This document shows positions 6,640 through 14,939 of a stretch of DNA of 64,000 nt, piece after piece; positions within the stretch are counted from its first letter, which is position 1, and each line of letters begins with the position of its first letter. Location of the stretch: NCBI RefSeq assembly GCF_900291475.1, contig NZ_OLMM01000004.1:186001-250000 (forward strand). Direction: 5' to 3'. Source of the stretch: Acidaminococcus hominis. Lineage in GTDB: Bacteria; Bacillota; Negativicutes; Acidaminococcales; Acidaminococcaceae. Made by a program: the position numbers and the translations under genes. The notes below the pieces were generated by a model. It ran no database searches. It was given only the letters and a program-made list of their open reading frames with translations, and had not been told where the DNA came from.

Positions 6640-6732
6640 CCTTATTCCTCCTATAAAGCTTTTACTTTAGCGTATCCGGTGATGACTCTTTGGGAGGCTG
6701 CCGGGGCTAACGGCACGGTCTCAAAGTGATAC
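6640..6732 (-). promoter_or_regulatory. Structured 5' leader of rplM, L13-leader-like
   Basis: The transcript from the promoter at 6739-6767 would have a leader of about 90 nt. It contains CTTTG...CAAAG enclosing TGCCG-TTAGCCC-CGGCA, and then the AGGAGG site. This is compatible with the autoregulatory L13 leader of Firmicutes, where excess L13 is thought to repress its own operon. The assignment rests on position and fold; no covariance model was run. Confidence 0.5.
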
Positions 6733-6738
6733 CCATAT

Positions 6739-6767
6739 ATTATAAACATTATTTAGATACTTGTCAA
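6739..6767 (-). promoter_or_regulatory. Promoter of rplM-rpsI
   Basis: Minus strand: perfect TTGACA (6767-6762), 17-bp spacer, perfect TATAAT (6744-6739). This is a full consensus housekeeping promoter, as expected for a ribosomal protein operon. Confidence 0.9.
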
Positions 6768-6805
6768 AGGGAAAAAGTATCTTTTTTAACATTTTTAGGA
6801 ATTTT

Positions 6806-8269
6806 TTACGCCTTTTTGATGTAGGCAATGGCCTGCTGCAGCCGGGCCAGGGTCTTTTCCTTGCCCAGGAGCACCATGACGTCAAACATACCGGGGCTGA
6901 AGGTCCGGCCGGTCAGGGCCAAACGGGTGGGATGGATTACCTTGCCCAGGGACAGGCCCAGGTCTTCCGCCAGTTTGTTGTAGGCATCTTCCGTGGTCTT
7001 CAGGTCAAAGACTTCCAGGGCAGCCAGGGCGTCATAGCATTTTTGCAGCAGCTCTGCGGCTTCGGGCTTAAAGAACTTGGCTGCGCCCTTTTCATCGTAG
7101 CTTTCCACGTCCTTAAAGAAGTAAGCAGAAGCGTCCGCCACTTCTTCCAGGGTCTTCACCCGCACCCGAACTACATCCACCAGATGGTCGAAGTATTCCT
7201 GGTGGGCCGGCAGGTAGTTGTCGTCAATGAGGCCGGCCTTCTTGAAGAAGGGCACGGAAGCATCGGCAATCTCCCGCAGGGGCAGGGAGGACAGGTACTG
7301 GCCGTTAAGCCAGGTCAGCTTCTTCACGTCGTAGACGGCAGCCTTCTTGGACATTTTGCTGAAGTCAAAAGCCTTTACGGTATCTTCCAGGGTGAAGATT
7401 TCCTGGTCATTGCCAGGGGCCCAGCCCAGCAGGGTCAAGTAGTTGATGATGGCCTGATGGACATAGCCTTTATCCCGGAATTCCTCTACGCTGGTAGCGC
7501 CGTGGCGCTTGCTGAGCTTGCTCCGGTCGGGAGCCAGGATCATGGGCATATGTCCAAACTGGGGTACTTCGTAGCCCAGAGCTTCGTACAGCACGATCTG
7601 CTTGGGGGTGTTGGACAAATGTTCTTCCGCCCGCAGTACGTGGGTAATATGCATCATATGGTCGTCCACCACTACAGCAAAGTTGTAGGTGGGGATACCA
7701 TTGGTTTTCATGATGACGAAATCATCGAATTGGTTGAAATCGAAGGTTACGTCCCCGTGAATCATGTCATGGACGGTAATGGGGCCGCTGGCCGGCAGCT
7801 TAATCCGAACAGAGTACTTTTCGCCGGCTTCCACCCGCTTTTTGGCTTCTTCCGGGGGAATATCCCGGCAGGTGCGGGCATAATGGAAGGGCTGCTTCAG
7901 GGCTCTTTGTTTTTCCCGCTGTTTTTCCAGGTCTTCTGCCGAGCAGAAGCAGTAGTAGGCTTTGCCGCTGTCCACCAGTTCCTGGCAGATTTTCCGGTAG
8001 ATATCCAGCCGTTCGGACTGGTAATAGGGACCGTAGTCCCCGCCCACTTCCGGGCCTTCATCCCAGGACAGGCCCAGCCACTTCAGGCTGGTAAGAATCT
8101 GGGAAACGGAATCTTCCTTTAACCGTTCAATATCCGTATCTTCAATACGCAGGATCAATTTCCCGCCTTGGCTTTTGGCAAACAGCCAGTTGAACAGTGC
8201 CGTTCTGGCACCACCGATATGCAGATACCCCGTAGGACTGGGGGCAAATCTTACACGAATTTCACTCAT
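6806..8269 (-). CDS. gltX: Glutamyl-tRNA synthetase
   Basis: 487 aa, class I aminoacyl-tRNA synthetase that charges tRNA-Glu (in many Firmicutes also tRNA-Gln, for later amidation). The HIGH-type motif is in FAPSPTGYLHIGGART near the N-terminus and the KMSKS-type motif is KLSKRHGAT in the middle. ATG 8269 is preferred to a GTG nine bases upstream because that GTG is part of the Shine-Dalgarno AGAGGTG. It is transcribed alone from an extended -10 promoter just upstream. There is no clear terminator before the rplM promoter. Confidence 0.97.
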   Translation of the reverse strand: MSEIRVRFAPSPTGYLHIGGARTALFNWLFAKSQGGKLILRIEDTDIERLKEDSVSQILTSLKWLGLSWDEGPEVGGDYGPYYQSERLDIYRKICQELVDSGKAYYCFCSAEDLEKQREKQRALKQPFHYARTCRDIPPEEAKKRVEAGEKYSVRIKLPASGPITVHDMIHGDVTFDFNQFDDFVIMKTNGIPTYNFAVVVDDHMMHITHVLRAEEHLSNTPKQIVLYEALGYEVPQFGHMPMILAPDRSKLSKRHGATSVEEFRDKGYVHQAIINYLTLLGWAPGNDQEIFTLEDTVKAFDFSKMSKKAAVYDVKKLTWLNGQYLSSLPLREIADASVPFFKKAGLIDDNYLPAHQEYFDHLVDVVRVRVKTLEEVADASAYFFKDVESYDEKGAAKFFKPEAAELLQKCYDALAALEVFDLKTTEDAYNKLAEDLGLSLGKVIHPTRLALTGRTFSPGMFDVMVLLGKEKTLARLQQAIAYIKKA

Positions 8270-8310
8270 TGCCGACACCTCTTCCCATCGTTTTCCCTAC
8301 AATGTTTTTC

Positions 8311-8319
8311 ATTATACCA
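8311..8319 (-). promoter_or_regulatory. gltX promoter, extended -10
   Basis: On the minus strand TGGTATAAT gives a perfect extended -10 about 42 bases before the gltX start codon. No good -35 box is present. Confidence 0.65.
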
Positions 8320-8348
8320 CGCAAATCCGCTGATTTCAGCAGAAAGTG

Positions 8349-9602
8349 TTATTTCTTTTTATTCTTCTGTTTCCGGGAGGCTTCCGCGTACTTGGTACCC
8401 CGTTTGTTGGGGCCCACGGCGTTTTTGCCCCGGCTGGGCACGTGTTTCTTCTTGGAGCGCACCGGCTTCATGGTCCGGCGCACGGTTTCCCCTGCCAGGT
8501 TCTGGCGCTCCAGGGTGATGTTCAGTTTCTGCTCCAGGTTTTGGAGCCAACGGGTTTCGTCCGCGGTGTAGAAGGTAATGGCCATGCCTTCGTTACCGGC
8601 CCGGCCTGTCCGTCCAATGCGGTGCACATACCAGTCCGCATCGTGGGGAATGTCGTAGTTCACCACCTGGGTGATGCCTTCCACGTCCAGGCCCCGGGCA
8701 GCAATATCGCTGGCCACCAGAATCTGGAGCTTGGCCTTCCGGAAGTTTTCCATCACGGTCCGGCGCTTGGCCTGGGACATATCCCCGTGGAGCACGTCCA
8801 CGTTGAAGCCTTCCCCGTAGAGCCAGTCGCTAAGGGCAATGGCCCGTTCCTTGCTGGCGCAGAACACCAGCATCAGGTAGGGGTTGTACCGGTGGATCAG
8901 GGTGGCCAGGGCCTCCTGCTTGTGGTCTTCGTTGACCTTGATGCAAATCTGCTGGATGGTGTCCGCCGTAGCCTGTTTGGGGGCAATGTCAATCAGCAGG
9001 GGGTTGGTGGTAATCTTCCGGCCCAGCTTCCGCACTTCCTCGTCCAGGGTAGCGGAACACATCATGGACTGGTGCTGCTGGGGCAGCAGGGACAGGATGG
9101 TCTCAATATCGTCCCCAAAGCCCTGGCGGAGCATTTCGTCCACTTCGTCAAGCACCAGATACACCACCCCGCCCAGGCTGGTGTTGCCCTTGCGCAGATG
9201 GTCCAAAAGGCGGCCGGGCGTTCCTACCAGAACCTGGGCCTTGGTGGAAATCTTCCGTTTTTCTTCTTCAAAATCCCGTCCCCCGCTGACCAGCAGGGTA
9301 TGGATTCCCGTATCGCCGGTGAGCTTGCGGATTTCCCCAGCGGTCTGCTGGGCCAGCTCCCGGGTGGGAGACAAAATCAGCGCCTGGACGTATTCCTTTT
9401 CCGGCACCACTTTATCAAACAGGGGAATCACAAAGGAAAGGGTTTTTCCCACCCCCGTCTGGGCCCGGGCAATTACGTCCCTCCCGGCCAGCAGGGCCGG
9501 TATGGCCCGCTCCTGGACAGGCGTGGGGATATCCTTCCCCGTCTTGTGGAGCTTCTCTACCATCTCCGGATTCACTTTCAATTGGGCAAAACCAGCTGCC
9601 AT
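8349..9602 (-). CDS. DEAD-box ATP-dependent RNA helicase
   Basis: 417 aa, superfamily 2 RNA helicase of the RhlE/CshA type. Motifs in order: Q motif PTPVQ (26-30), motif I AQTGVGKT (47-54), Ia PTRELAQQ, II DEVD (rather than DEAD), III SAT, and in the second RecA domain ASDIAARGLDVEG and VI HRIGRTGRAG. The tail is short and lysine/arginine-rich (KKHVPSRGKNAVGPNK, ending QKNKKK), typical for RNA contact. It is probably involved in ribosome assembly or RNA decay, often under cold stress. It is monocistronic, with its own promoter; the leader carries a very stable CCCCGCC-ACG-GGGCGGGG hairpin (about 9645-9662). Confidence 0.93.
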   Translation of the reverse strand: MAAGFAQLKVNPEMVEKLHKTGKDIPTPVQERAIPALLAGRDVIARAQTGVGKTLSFVIPLFDKVVPEKEYVQALILSPTRELAQQTAGEIRKLTGDTGIHTLLVSGGRDFEEEKRKISTKAQVLVGTPGRLLDHLRKGNTSLGGVVYLVLDEVDEMLRQGFGDDIETILSLLPQQHQSMMCSATLDEEVRKLGRKITTNPLLIDIAPKQATADTIQQICIKVNEDHKQEALATLIHRYNPYLMLVFCASKERAIALSDWLYGEGFNVDVLHGDMSQAKRRTVMENFRKAKLQILVASDIAARGLDVEGITQVVNYDIPHDADWYVHRIGRTGRAGNEGMAITFYTADETRWLQNLEQKLNITLERQNLAGETVRRTMKPVRSKKKHVPSRGKNAVGPNKRGTKYAEASRKQKNKKK

Positions 9603-9698
9603 TGTGTCATCTCCTCTCGCTATTTACCTTTTTTGCAAAACTTTCCCCGCCCCGTGGCGGGGACAAAGCAAGGTACTACGCATACAATCGTATCTTTT

Positions 9699-9727
9699 AT
9701 TATACCGTATGGCAGGGGCTTCGGTAA
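9699..9727 (-). promoter_or_regulatory. Promoter of the DEAD-box helicase gene
   Basis: Minus strand: TTACCG (9727-9722), 17-bp spacer, TATAAT (9704-9699). The predicted leader is about 90 nt and includes a GC-rich hairpin at about 9645-9662. Confidence 0.65.
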
Positions 9728-9798
9728 AGCAGAAAAGCATAAATTGTCCGTTTCTCGTGAAAATTTCACAGTCCTTCCCCTACGGCCTGCAAGAAAAA

Positions 9799-10146
9799 GA
9801 AGGGGCTGTGAAAAAATGAAACTTCTATCGTCGCCTACGGCGGCACTTCCTACACTCTTGCAGGAAGCGTTCTAGAGCTCTACTGGTCAAGTGAAAGAGA
9901 AAGATAGTACTACTATTTACATACCGTAATTTCATCTCTAACCCCGTTTTGCACATGACTCGTATAAGCCTAAGACTGGCCCCTTCAAGCGTGAAGGGGC
10001 TGTCAGCCTGTAGGGCTGACTGAGAAAGTTTAACCAAACAAAAGCGATTGGCTGAGAAAATTTTGATGTTCGGATATAGCTAAAACAAATGAATGCTAAA
10101 GAAGGGGCTGTGGAAAAATGAATACTCATTTTTTCACAGCCCCTTC
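9799..10146. repeat. 348-bp MITE-like element with 21-bp perfect terminal inverted repeats
   Basis: The 21 bp at 9799-9819 (beginning GAAGGGGCTGTG, ending AAATGA) are the exact reverse complement of 10126-10146. A third copy with one mismatch lies at 10101-10121, forming a 21-bp hairpin with the right end. The interior contains two more hairpins (a CCCCTTCA/TGAAGGGG pair at about 9981-10000 and GTCAGCC-TGTAG-GGCTGAC) and no plausible gene. This fits a non-autonomous mobile element or palindromic repeat family. No clear target-site duplication is visible. It fills most of the 580-bp gap between the helicase and hydrolase genes. Confidence 0.5.
10101..10146 (-). terminator. Long hairpin, probable terminator of the tannase-like gene
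   Basis: A 21-bp stem with one mismatch and the 4-nt loop ATAC begins 40 bp past the stop codon at 10186. On the minus strand it ends CCCCTTCTTTAGC, a modest T-run. It also forms the right end of the element at 9799-10146. Confidence 0.55.
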
Positions 10147-10185
10147 CCGCATTTCACTTTTTATTCGCCAGCGCCCTGCAAAGCC

Positions 10186-11829
10186 TTAATGGCAAATACT
10201 GTCCATCCAGGCAAAAAGCTGGTCCAGGTCGTAATCCCCGGCGTGGCCCTTGCCCCAGACGGCAGCAAAGTTCACGTCAGCCCCGGTATTTTGCAGTTTC
10301 AGGGCCAAAATGGCGGGAATGGCAATGGCCGTATCCCGGTCCACGCTGCCGTGGCGGATCCGCCAATGGGGTGCCACGGTAACGCCCCGTTTGCCGATAT
10401 AGGCCAGAGGGCTCAGGAGTTTGATATCCTCCGCCGGTGCCAGGCCGTTTTTGTCCGTCCGGTGCTTCAGGGAATACTCCGTAAAGTGCCGGGGTACATT
10501 GCTGCTGGTACCGAATTCATCGTTTTCCCCGGAAGTGCCGTCCAGCTTGTCAAAAGCCGGAGCCGCCTTCAGTCGAGTAGCGTACACGGCATATTTGCCC
10601 AGGTCCATAGCCACAGCCTTGCCGTTTTGGATGGTCAGCCAATCCAGACCGGACAGATCCTGCCCTGCAGCCAGGGCTGTCTGGGCGGAAGCCAAATACA
10701 CGGACTTGATGTAATCGGCAAAGCTGCCCTGCCCCTTCTTATCCAGGGTCAGCAGCCTGCCGCTGGGGTCCTTGAGCCCCAGACTGTTCACGTAGGCCGG
10801 GAACAGTTTCTTCAGGTCGTCAGAGGTTTCCTGCTCCAATTTGCTCATGACCTGGACGCTTTGGGTTTCCTGGGGCGCATTCTCCGGCCGGCCTGCGGCT
10901 GCGCCCTTTTGGGAAGCGGCAGCAGCTTTGGGAGCACCTTGGGGCATTCCCTGGGCCCCGGGCATGCCTGGGAGCCCGCCGGGCATTTTGTTCTGGTGGT
11001 AGAAATTCACCCCGTTAAAGACCCATTCGTAGGCCATATCTGCATGGGACAGGTTGGTAATGGGGCAATAGTCACTGGAAGCGTAGATATCGTCCCGTTC
11101 TTCTGCGGCGCCGATTTTCTTCAGGGCCGCCTCATAATCCTTGCTGTTGCCGGTGGCCCCCAGCAGGGCGGACAGGGCGCCCCCGGCGCTGGTGCCGTTG
11201 GAAATGATCCGCTCCGTATTGCCGGCGGGCAGCCGCAGCTGGTTGTGGCGCAGGTAGCGGACCGCCGCCTTGTAGTCCACAATCAAGGCCGGTGCCTTGC
11301 CCACATAGGCGCCGTCCGCGCCCTGGGTGGTACGGCCCCGAATGGCCGGGGCAGCCACCACGTACCCTTTGGACAGGGCCACCAGGGCAGCGTTGGGACC
11401 CCCGCTCATCCGGTCCTTTTCCTGGGGTTCATCGGCGGTACCGGGCATATAGCCCCCCACCTTGTTGGGCAGGAAAATAGGCGCTGTCTGGGCGGTGTAG
11501 CCGTTGACGCTTTTGCCCTCCAGGTAAGCAGCGGGCACAAACAGATTCATACTTTCGTATTCCACATTTTTCGGTTTGCTGACATAGACAATATTCCGGT
11601 AGGCGTAGTAGTCCACCTGCTGGTTCTGGTAGGTTTTGCTTTCCCGGATGCCCTTTTCCGGGTGGAAGGTCAGGTCGTAGGTTTTCTGGGCCTCAGTCCC
11701 GGTTTTCACGGCTGCTGCCGAAGGCTTTTGGGTATCGGCCGCCCAAACGGCTGCCGGTGCATAACAGGAGGCACCCGCCAGGATGCCGCAGACAAGGGCT
11801 GCCGAAAGCAGCTTTTTCGATTGACGCAT
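10186..11829 (-). CDS. Secreted alpha/beta hydrolase, subtype B tannase-like
   Basis: 547 aa. The N-terminus MRQSKKLLSAALVCGILAGA... is a signal peptide with likely cleavage after AVWA (residue 30), so the enzyme is exported; C22 gives only a weak lipobox. The nucleophile elbow is GTSAGG with Ser214. The surrounding GGPNAALVALSKGYVVAAPA and YLRHNQLRLPAGNTERIISN are typical of bacterial subtype B tannases, which cleave galloyl esters of plant polyphenols. A low-complexity insert (KMPGGLPGMPGAQGMPQGAP and following) lies in the lid region. ATG 11829 is preceded by AAAGGA. The substrate is inferred from family. A promoter and a leader hairpin with a T-run lie just upstream. Confidence 0.75.
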   Translation of the reverse strand: MRQSKKLLSAALVCGILAGASCYAPAAVWAADTQKPSAAAVKTGTEAQKTYDLTFHPEKGIRESKTYQNQQVDYYAYRNIVYVSKPKNVEYESMNLFVPAAYLEGKSVNGYTAQTAPIFLPNKVGGYMPGTADEPQEKDRMSGGPNAALVALSKGYVVAAPAIRGRTTQGADGAYVGKAPALIVDYKAAVRYLRHNQLRLPAGNTERIISNGTSAGGALSALLGATGNSKDYEAALKKIGAAEERDDIYASSDYCPITNLSHADMAYEWVFNGVNFYHQNKMPGGLPGMPGAQGMPQGAPKAAAASQKGAAAGRPENAPQETQSVQVMSKLEQETSDDLKKLFPAYVNSLGLKDPSGRLLTLDKKGQGSFADYIKSVYLASAQTALAAGQDLSGLDWLTIQNGKAVAMDLGKYAVYATRLKAAPAFDKLDGTSGENDEFGTSSNVPRHFTEYSLKHRTDKNGLAPAEDIKLLSPLAYIGKRGVTVAPHWRIRHGSVDRDTAIAIPAILALKLQNTGADVNFAAVWGKGHAGDYDLDQLFAWMDSICH

Positions 11830-11857
11830 ACAATCAGATCCTTTCTTTCCCATATAC

Positions 11858-11908
11858 AAAAAGAAGAACAACGACGATGCAAACCCTGTGCAGCTATCGT
11901 TGTTCTTC
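11858..11908 (-). terminator. Terminator-like hairpin in the leader of the tannase-like gene
   Basis: A perfect 12-bp stem (GAAGAACAACGA with TCGTTGTTCTTC) with a 22-nt loop. On the minus strand it is followed by TTTTTG, so it looks like an intrinsic terminator. It lies 3' of the aminotransferase gene but also downstream of a strong promoter (11924-11952) that points at the tannase-like gene. It may therefore terminate both, or attenuate the latter. Confidence 0.75.
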
Positions 11909-11923
11909 CCCAATTTCTATTTT

Positions 11924-11952
11924 ATTGTAATTCTTTTCCGTGCAAGAGTCAA
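11924..11952 (-). promoter_or_regulatory. Promoter upstream of the tannase-like gene
   Basis: Minus strand: TTGACT (11952-11947), 17-bp spacer, TACAAT (11929-11924). The predicted transcript starts near 11917, before the hairpin, and reaches the start codon after about 88 nt. Confidence 0.75.
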
Positions 11953-11965
11953 ACGCTTGCTTACC

Positions 11966-13162
11966 TTAGAGGGTCCGGCCCGGATATTGTTTCAGGCCTT
12001 CGGCCAGAATGTGCATGGCCTTTTCCAGGTCCTGGCAGTTCAGCACATAGGCCAGCCGGGCTTCATCCACACCCAGGTTCGGGTTGGAGGCGTAGAAGCC
12101 GCTGCCGGGGGTAATCATGACCGTTTCGTTGTCAATGGAAAAGTCTTCCAGCAGCCATTTGGCGAAGCTTTCCGTATTGTCCACCGGGAGTTTCACCATG
12201 ACGTAGAAGGCGCCTTTGGGCTGGGAGGAAATCACCCCGGGCATGGCTGCCAGGGCAGCTTTGATGGTATCCCGCCGTTTGGTGTATTCCGCCTTCACGT
12301 CAGCCCAATAGGACTTGGGCGTGCTGTAGAGAGCAGCCGCACCGGCCATTTCCAGTTCTGGACAAGCCAGCCGAGCCTGGCAGCTCTTTAACAGTTCTGC
12401 CTGGAGGGCCTTGTTCCGGGTAATCACGCAGCCGCTTCTGGCGCCGCAGGCAGAGTACCGCTTGGATACAGAATCGATGAGCACCAGGTTATCGTTCAGT
12501 TCCGGCAGGGAAGCAAAACTGGTGTAGTCCCCGTCGTAGACAAATTCCCGGTACACTTCATCGGCAATCAGGGTCAGGTCGTGTTCCAGGACAATGTCCG
12601 ACAGCCGTTTCATTTCTTCGGCGTTGTAAATGACGCCGGTGGGATTGCCGGGATGGGTAATCAGAATGGCCCGGGTCCGGTCGTTAATGGCCGCTTCAAT
12701 CTGTTCCCGGCTGGGCATCCGGTAGCCGGTGGCAGGATCTGCGGGCACCCCGTTGATTTCCACGTTATAGGCGCCTACAAAGCTCTTGTAGTTGGCGTAG
12801 AAGGGCTCAAACATCACAATGTTGTCCCCGGGATCGCAGGTGGTCATCACCGCAAAGGCCAGGGCTTCGCTGCCCCCGTTGGTGATGTAGATATCGTCAA
12901 AGTCAAAGTGGATATTCCAGCCTTCATAGTACTTCTGGATAGCTTTGATCAGGTTCTCGTCCCCCTGGCTCTTGGCATAAGCCAATACCTTGGGATGGCA
13001 GGCGGCAACCCCTTCATAGAAGCTTTCCGGCGTAGCAATATCCGGCTGGCCAATGTTCAGATGGTAGATTTTGCGGCCGGCTTTCTCCGCCCGGTTGGCA
13101 ATGGGTGCCAGTTTCCGGATGGGAGAGGTAGGGATGTTCAGTGATCTTTGAGAAATATACAT
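11966..13162 (-). CDS. PLP-dependent aminotransferase, class I/II
   Basis: 398 aa, full length for fold-type I aspartate/aromatic aminotransferases. Recognisable elements are YHLNIGQPDIATPESF near the N-terminus, TNGGSEALAFAV (cofactor phosphate region), HPGNPTGVIYN, LIADEVYREF (the Asp that holds the pyridine nitrogen) and DSVSKRYSACGARSG with the Schiff-base lysine. The substrate cannot be told from sequence alone. It starts 11 bp after the nucleoside kinase gene, so the two probably form an operon, although no functional link is obvious. Confidence 0.92.
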   Translation of the reverse strand: MYISQRSLNIPTSPIRKLAPIANRAEKAGRKIYHLNIGQPDIATPESFYEGVAACHPKVLAYAKSQGDENLIKAIQKYYEGWNIHFDFDDIYITNGGSEALAFAVMTTCDPGDNIVMFEPFYANYKSFVGAYNVEINGVPADPATGYRMPSREQIEAAINDRTRAILITHPGNPTGVIYNAEEMKRLSDIVLEHDLTLIADEVYREFVYDGDYTSFASLPELNDNLVLIDSVSKRYSACGARSGCVITRNKALQAELLKSCQARLACPELEMAGAAALYSTPKSYWADVKAEYTKRRDTIKAALAAMPGVISSQPKGAFYVMVKLPVDNTESFAKWLLEDFSIDNETVMITPGSGFYASNPNLGVDEARLAYVLNCQDLEKAMHILAEGLKQYPGRTL

Positions 13163-13173
13163 AGCAAGACCTC

Positions 13174-14835
13174 CTATAATAGGTCACCAAAAATGGAGTG
13201 ACCAATGAACTCACGGATAATTGAGTTGTTGGGAATGGCCTCGTCATCAATGGATTCAACGATACTTAACATATCCATCAAATTCTTGGCTACGGTGTAC
13301 TCCGGTTTATCCGGGGTAATCTTGGCCAAGAGAGGCTGGGCATATTTTTTCAGCACGGCCAGTTCGTAAATCAGCGTGGTGTTGAACATAATGTCCGCCT
13401 CCTCACTGAAAGGAAATATGTACTTTTCTTCTCCCGCCCGAACTTTCGGCCAATTCTGCAAGGTTTGCAGGGCATTGTGGGACCGGAATTGGGAATCCCG
13501 GACCATTCGGCGCAGAAGCCGCATATCCGTTGTTGGTATACGATTATAATCGTCAAATGACAATGGTGTCAAGGCACTAATATAAATTTTTAATTTGTGT
13601 TTCGCTGAGACGTGACTAGAGAGCTTTTCGTTCAGTCCGTGTATACCCTCCACAACCAGCACCCCATCGCTGCCCAGTTGTTCTTTCTGGCCCCGGAACT
13701 CCCGTTTGCCGGATTTGAAACTGTAATGGGGAATTTCCACCGTTTTGCCCTTCAGCAGCTGTTCCAAATCGTAGTTGAACAGGTCCAGGTCCAGGGCATT
13801 GATGGATTCATAGTCGTAGCTGCCATCGGGCAGCAGCGGCGTATCTTTGCGTTCCTTAAAATAGTTGTCCAGGGAAATGGGGATGGGCCGCAGGCCGTTG
13901 ACCCGCATCTGGACCGCTAGCCGCTGGGCAAAGGTGGTCTTCCCGGAGGAAGACGGCCCGGCAATGAGCACCAGTTTGATGTCCCGGTCTTCCTGGTCCG
14001 CAATCACATCCGCAATCTGGGCAATCTTCTTTTCGTGCTGGGCCTCGCACATCTGGATAATCCCCCGGCTGTCGCCCCGGGTAATGTACTGGTTCAAGGC
14101 CGCCACCGTGGGGCAGTGCATCACCTGGCCCATCTTTTCTGCCTGGGCATAGACGGAGGCCAGTTTCTGCCGCTCCTTAAAGGGCTTCAGATGATTGTAT
14201 TGGCCCCGCTTACCATAGCGCAGCAGGATACCAGGCCCCATCCGCAGCAGTTCAAACTTCTTCAGGTACCCCAAATCCGGCAGCAGGGGACCTACAAAGT
14301 AGGCATTTTCCCGGCCCAGCTGGTAAATATTGATTTTGTAATCCGCCGGCAGGGCTGCCAAAAGCGGCGCCTGATCTTCGTAAAACCGGGGCTTCACATA
14401 GGGCCAGGCATCGTCCTTGGCAATCTGGGTCACTTCCACCGGTACCCGTTCCCGGATCATCTGTTCCATAAAGCCGGTCACGTCCGCCAGGTCGTACTTG
14501 CTCAGTACAATCCGGTTCTTGATATCGCAGAAAAGGGCATTGCCAAAGGTGTTTTCCACCTCCAGCCGCACTTCCGGCCGCAGCTTCTTCATGGCAGTAA
14601 TCAGGGCAAACAAAAAGGTGCTGATGTAGGCCTTATACCCTTCGGCAGAATCCAAATCCAAAAAGCCCACCCGGTCCCCGTTGTGGGGACAGAGCTGGAG
14701 AGGCACAGCTTCTCCATTGACTACACCCACCGCAATGGGCGCCTGGTATTGGCTTTGAAAGTCCTTGGCCATTTCCACAAGCGGGGTTCGATCCGCGTAG
14801 GATCTTTTCTCCCCACCCGGTCCATAGATATACAT
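13174..14835 (-). CDS. Uridine kinase-like nucleoside kinase with TGS/ThrRS-like N-terminus
   Basis: 553 aa. ATG 14835 is preferred because GGAGAGG precedes it; the open frame continues upstream without signals. Residues 1-60 resemble a TGS domain, about 60-250 the threonyl-tRNA synthetase editing-type region, and about 285-553 are a uridine/phosphoribulokinase-like kinase with P-loop GPSSSGKT (293-300), ISLDNYFKERKDTP and LVVEGIHGLNEKL. This three-part arrangement is a known but poorly characterised Firmicute family that phosphorylates nucleosides. It is transcribed ahead of an aminotransferase gene. Confidence 0.9.
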   Translation of the reverse strand: MYIYGPGGEKRSYADRTPLVEMAKDFQSQYQAPIAVGVVNGEAVPLQLCPHNGDRVGFLDLDSAEGYKAYISTFLFALITAMKKLRPEVRLEVENTFGNALFCDIKNRIVLSKYDLADVTGFMEQMIRERVPVEVTQIAKDDAWPYVKPRFYEDQAPLLAALPADYKINIYQLGRENAYFVGPLLPDLGYLKKFELLRMGPGILLRYGKRGQYNHLKPFKERQKLASVYAQAEKMGQVMHCPTVAALNQYITRGDSRGIIQMCEAQHEKKIAQIADVIADQEDRDIKLVLIAGPSSSGKTTFAQRLAVQMRVNGLRPIPISLDNYFKERKDTPLLPDGSYDYESINALDLDLFNYDLEQLLKGKTVEIPHYSFKSGKREFRGQKEQLGSDGVLVVEGIHGLNEKLSSHVSAKHKLKIYISALTPLSFDDYNRIPTTDMRLLRRMVRDSQFRSHNALQTLQNWPKVRAGEEKYIFPFSEEADIMFNTTLIYELAVLKKYAQPLLAKITPDKPEYTVAKNLMDMLSIVESIDDEAIPNNSIIREFIGHSIFGDLL

Positions 14836-14902
14836 ACTGCAACCTCTCCTTTGCTGATGGTTTCTCGTGCTAAGTCTATATTGAATATTGTATACAAGAA
14901 AA

Positions 14903-14929
14903 ATTGGCTGCCGAGGTCCGGCAGCCAAT
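14903..14929 (-). terminator. Terminator of the aminotransferase gene at 14940
   Basis: A perfect 11-bp stem (ATTGGCTGCCG with CGGCAGCCAAT) and a 5-nt loop, followed on the minus strand by TTTTTCTTG. A strong intrinsic terminator. Confidence 0.9.
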
Positions 14930-14939
14930 CCATTTCTGT

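Noticed and set aside
6761-8122. Long plus-strand frames opposite gltX, the helicase, tkt and recG
   Set aside because: Shadows of GC-rich genes whose minus-strand products have complete catalytic motifs.
9825-10037. Open frame of 70 codons inside the 348-bp repeat element
   Set aside because: No ribosome-binding site, unusual composition (ends in RRRRR), and the DNA is better explained by palindromes and inverted repeats.
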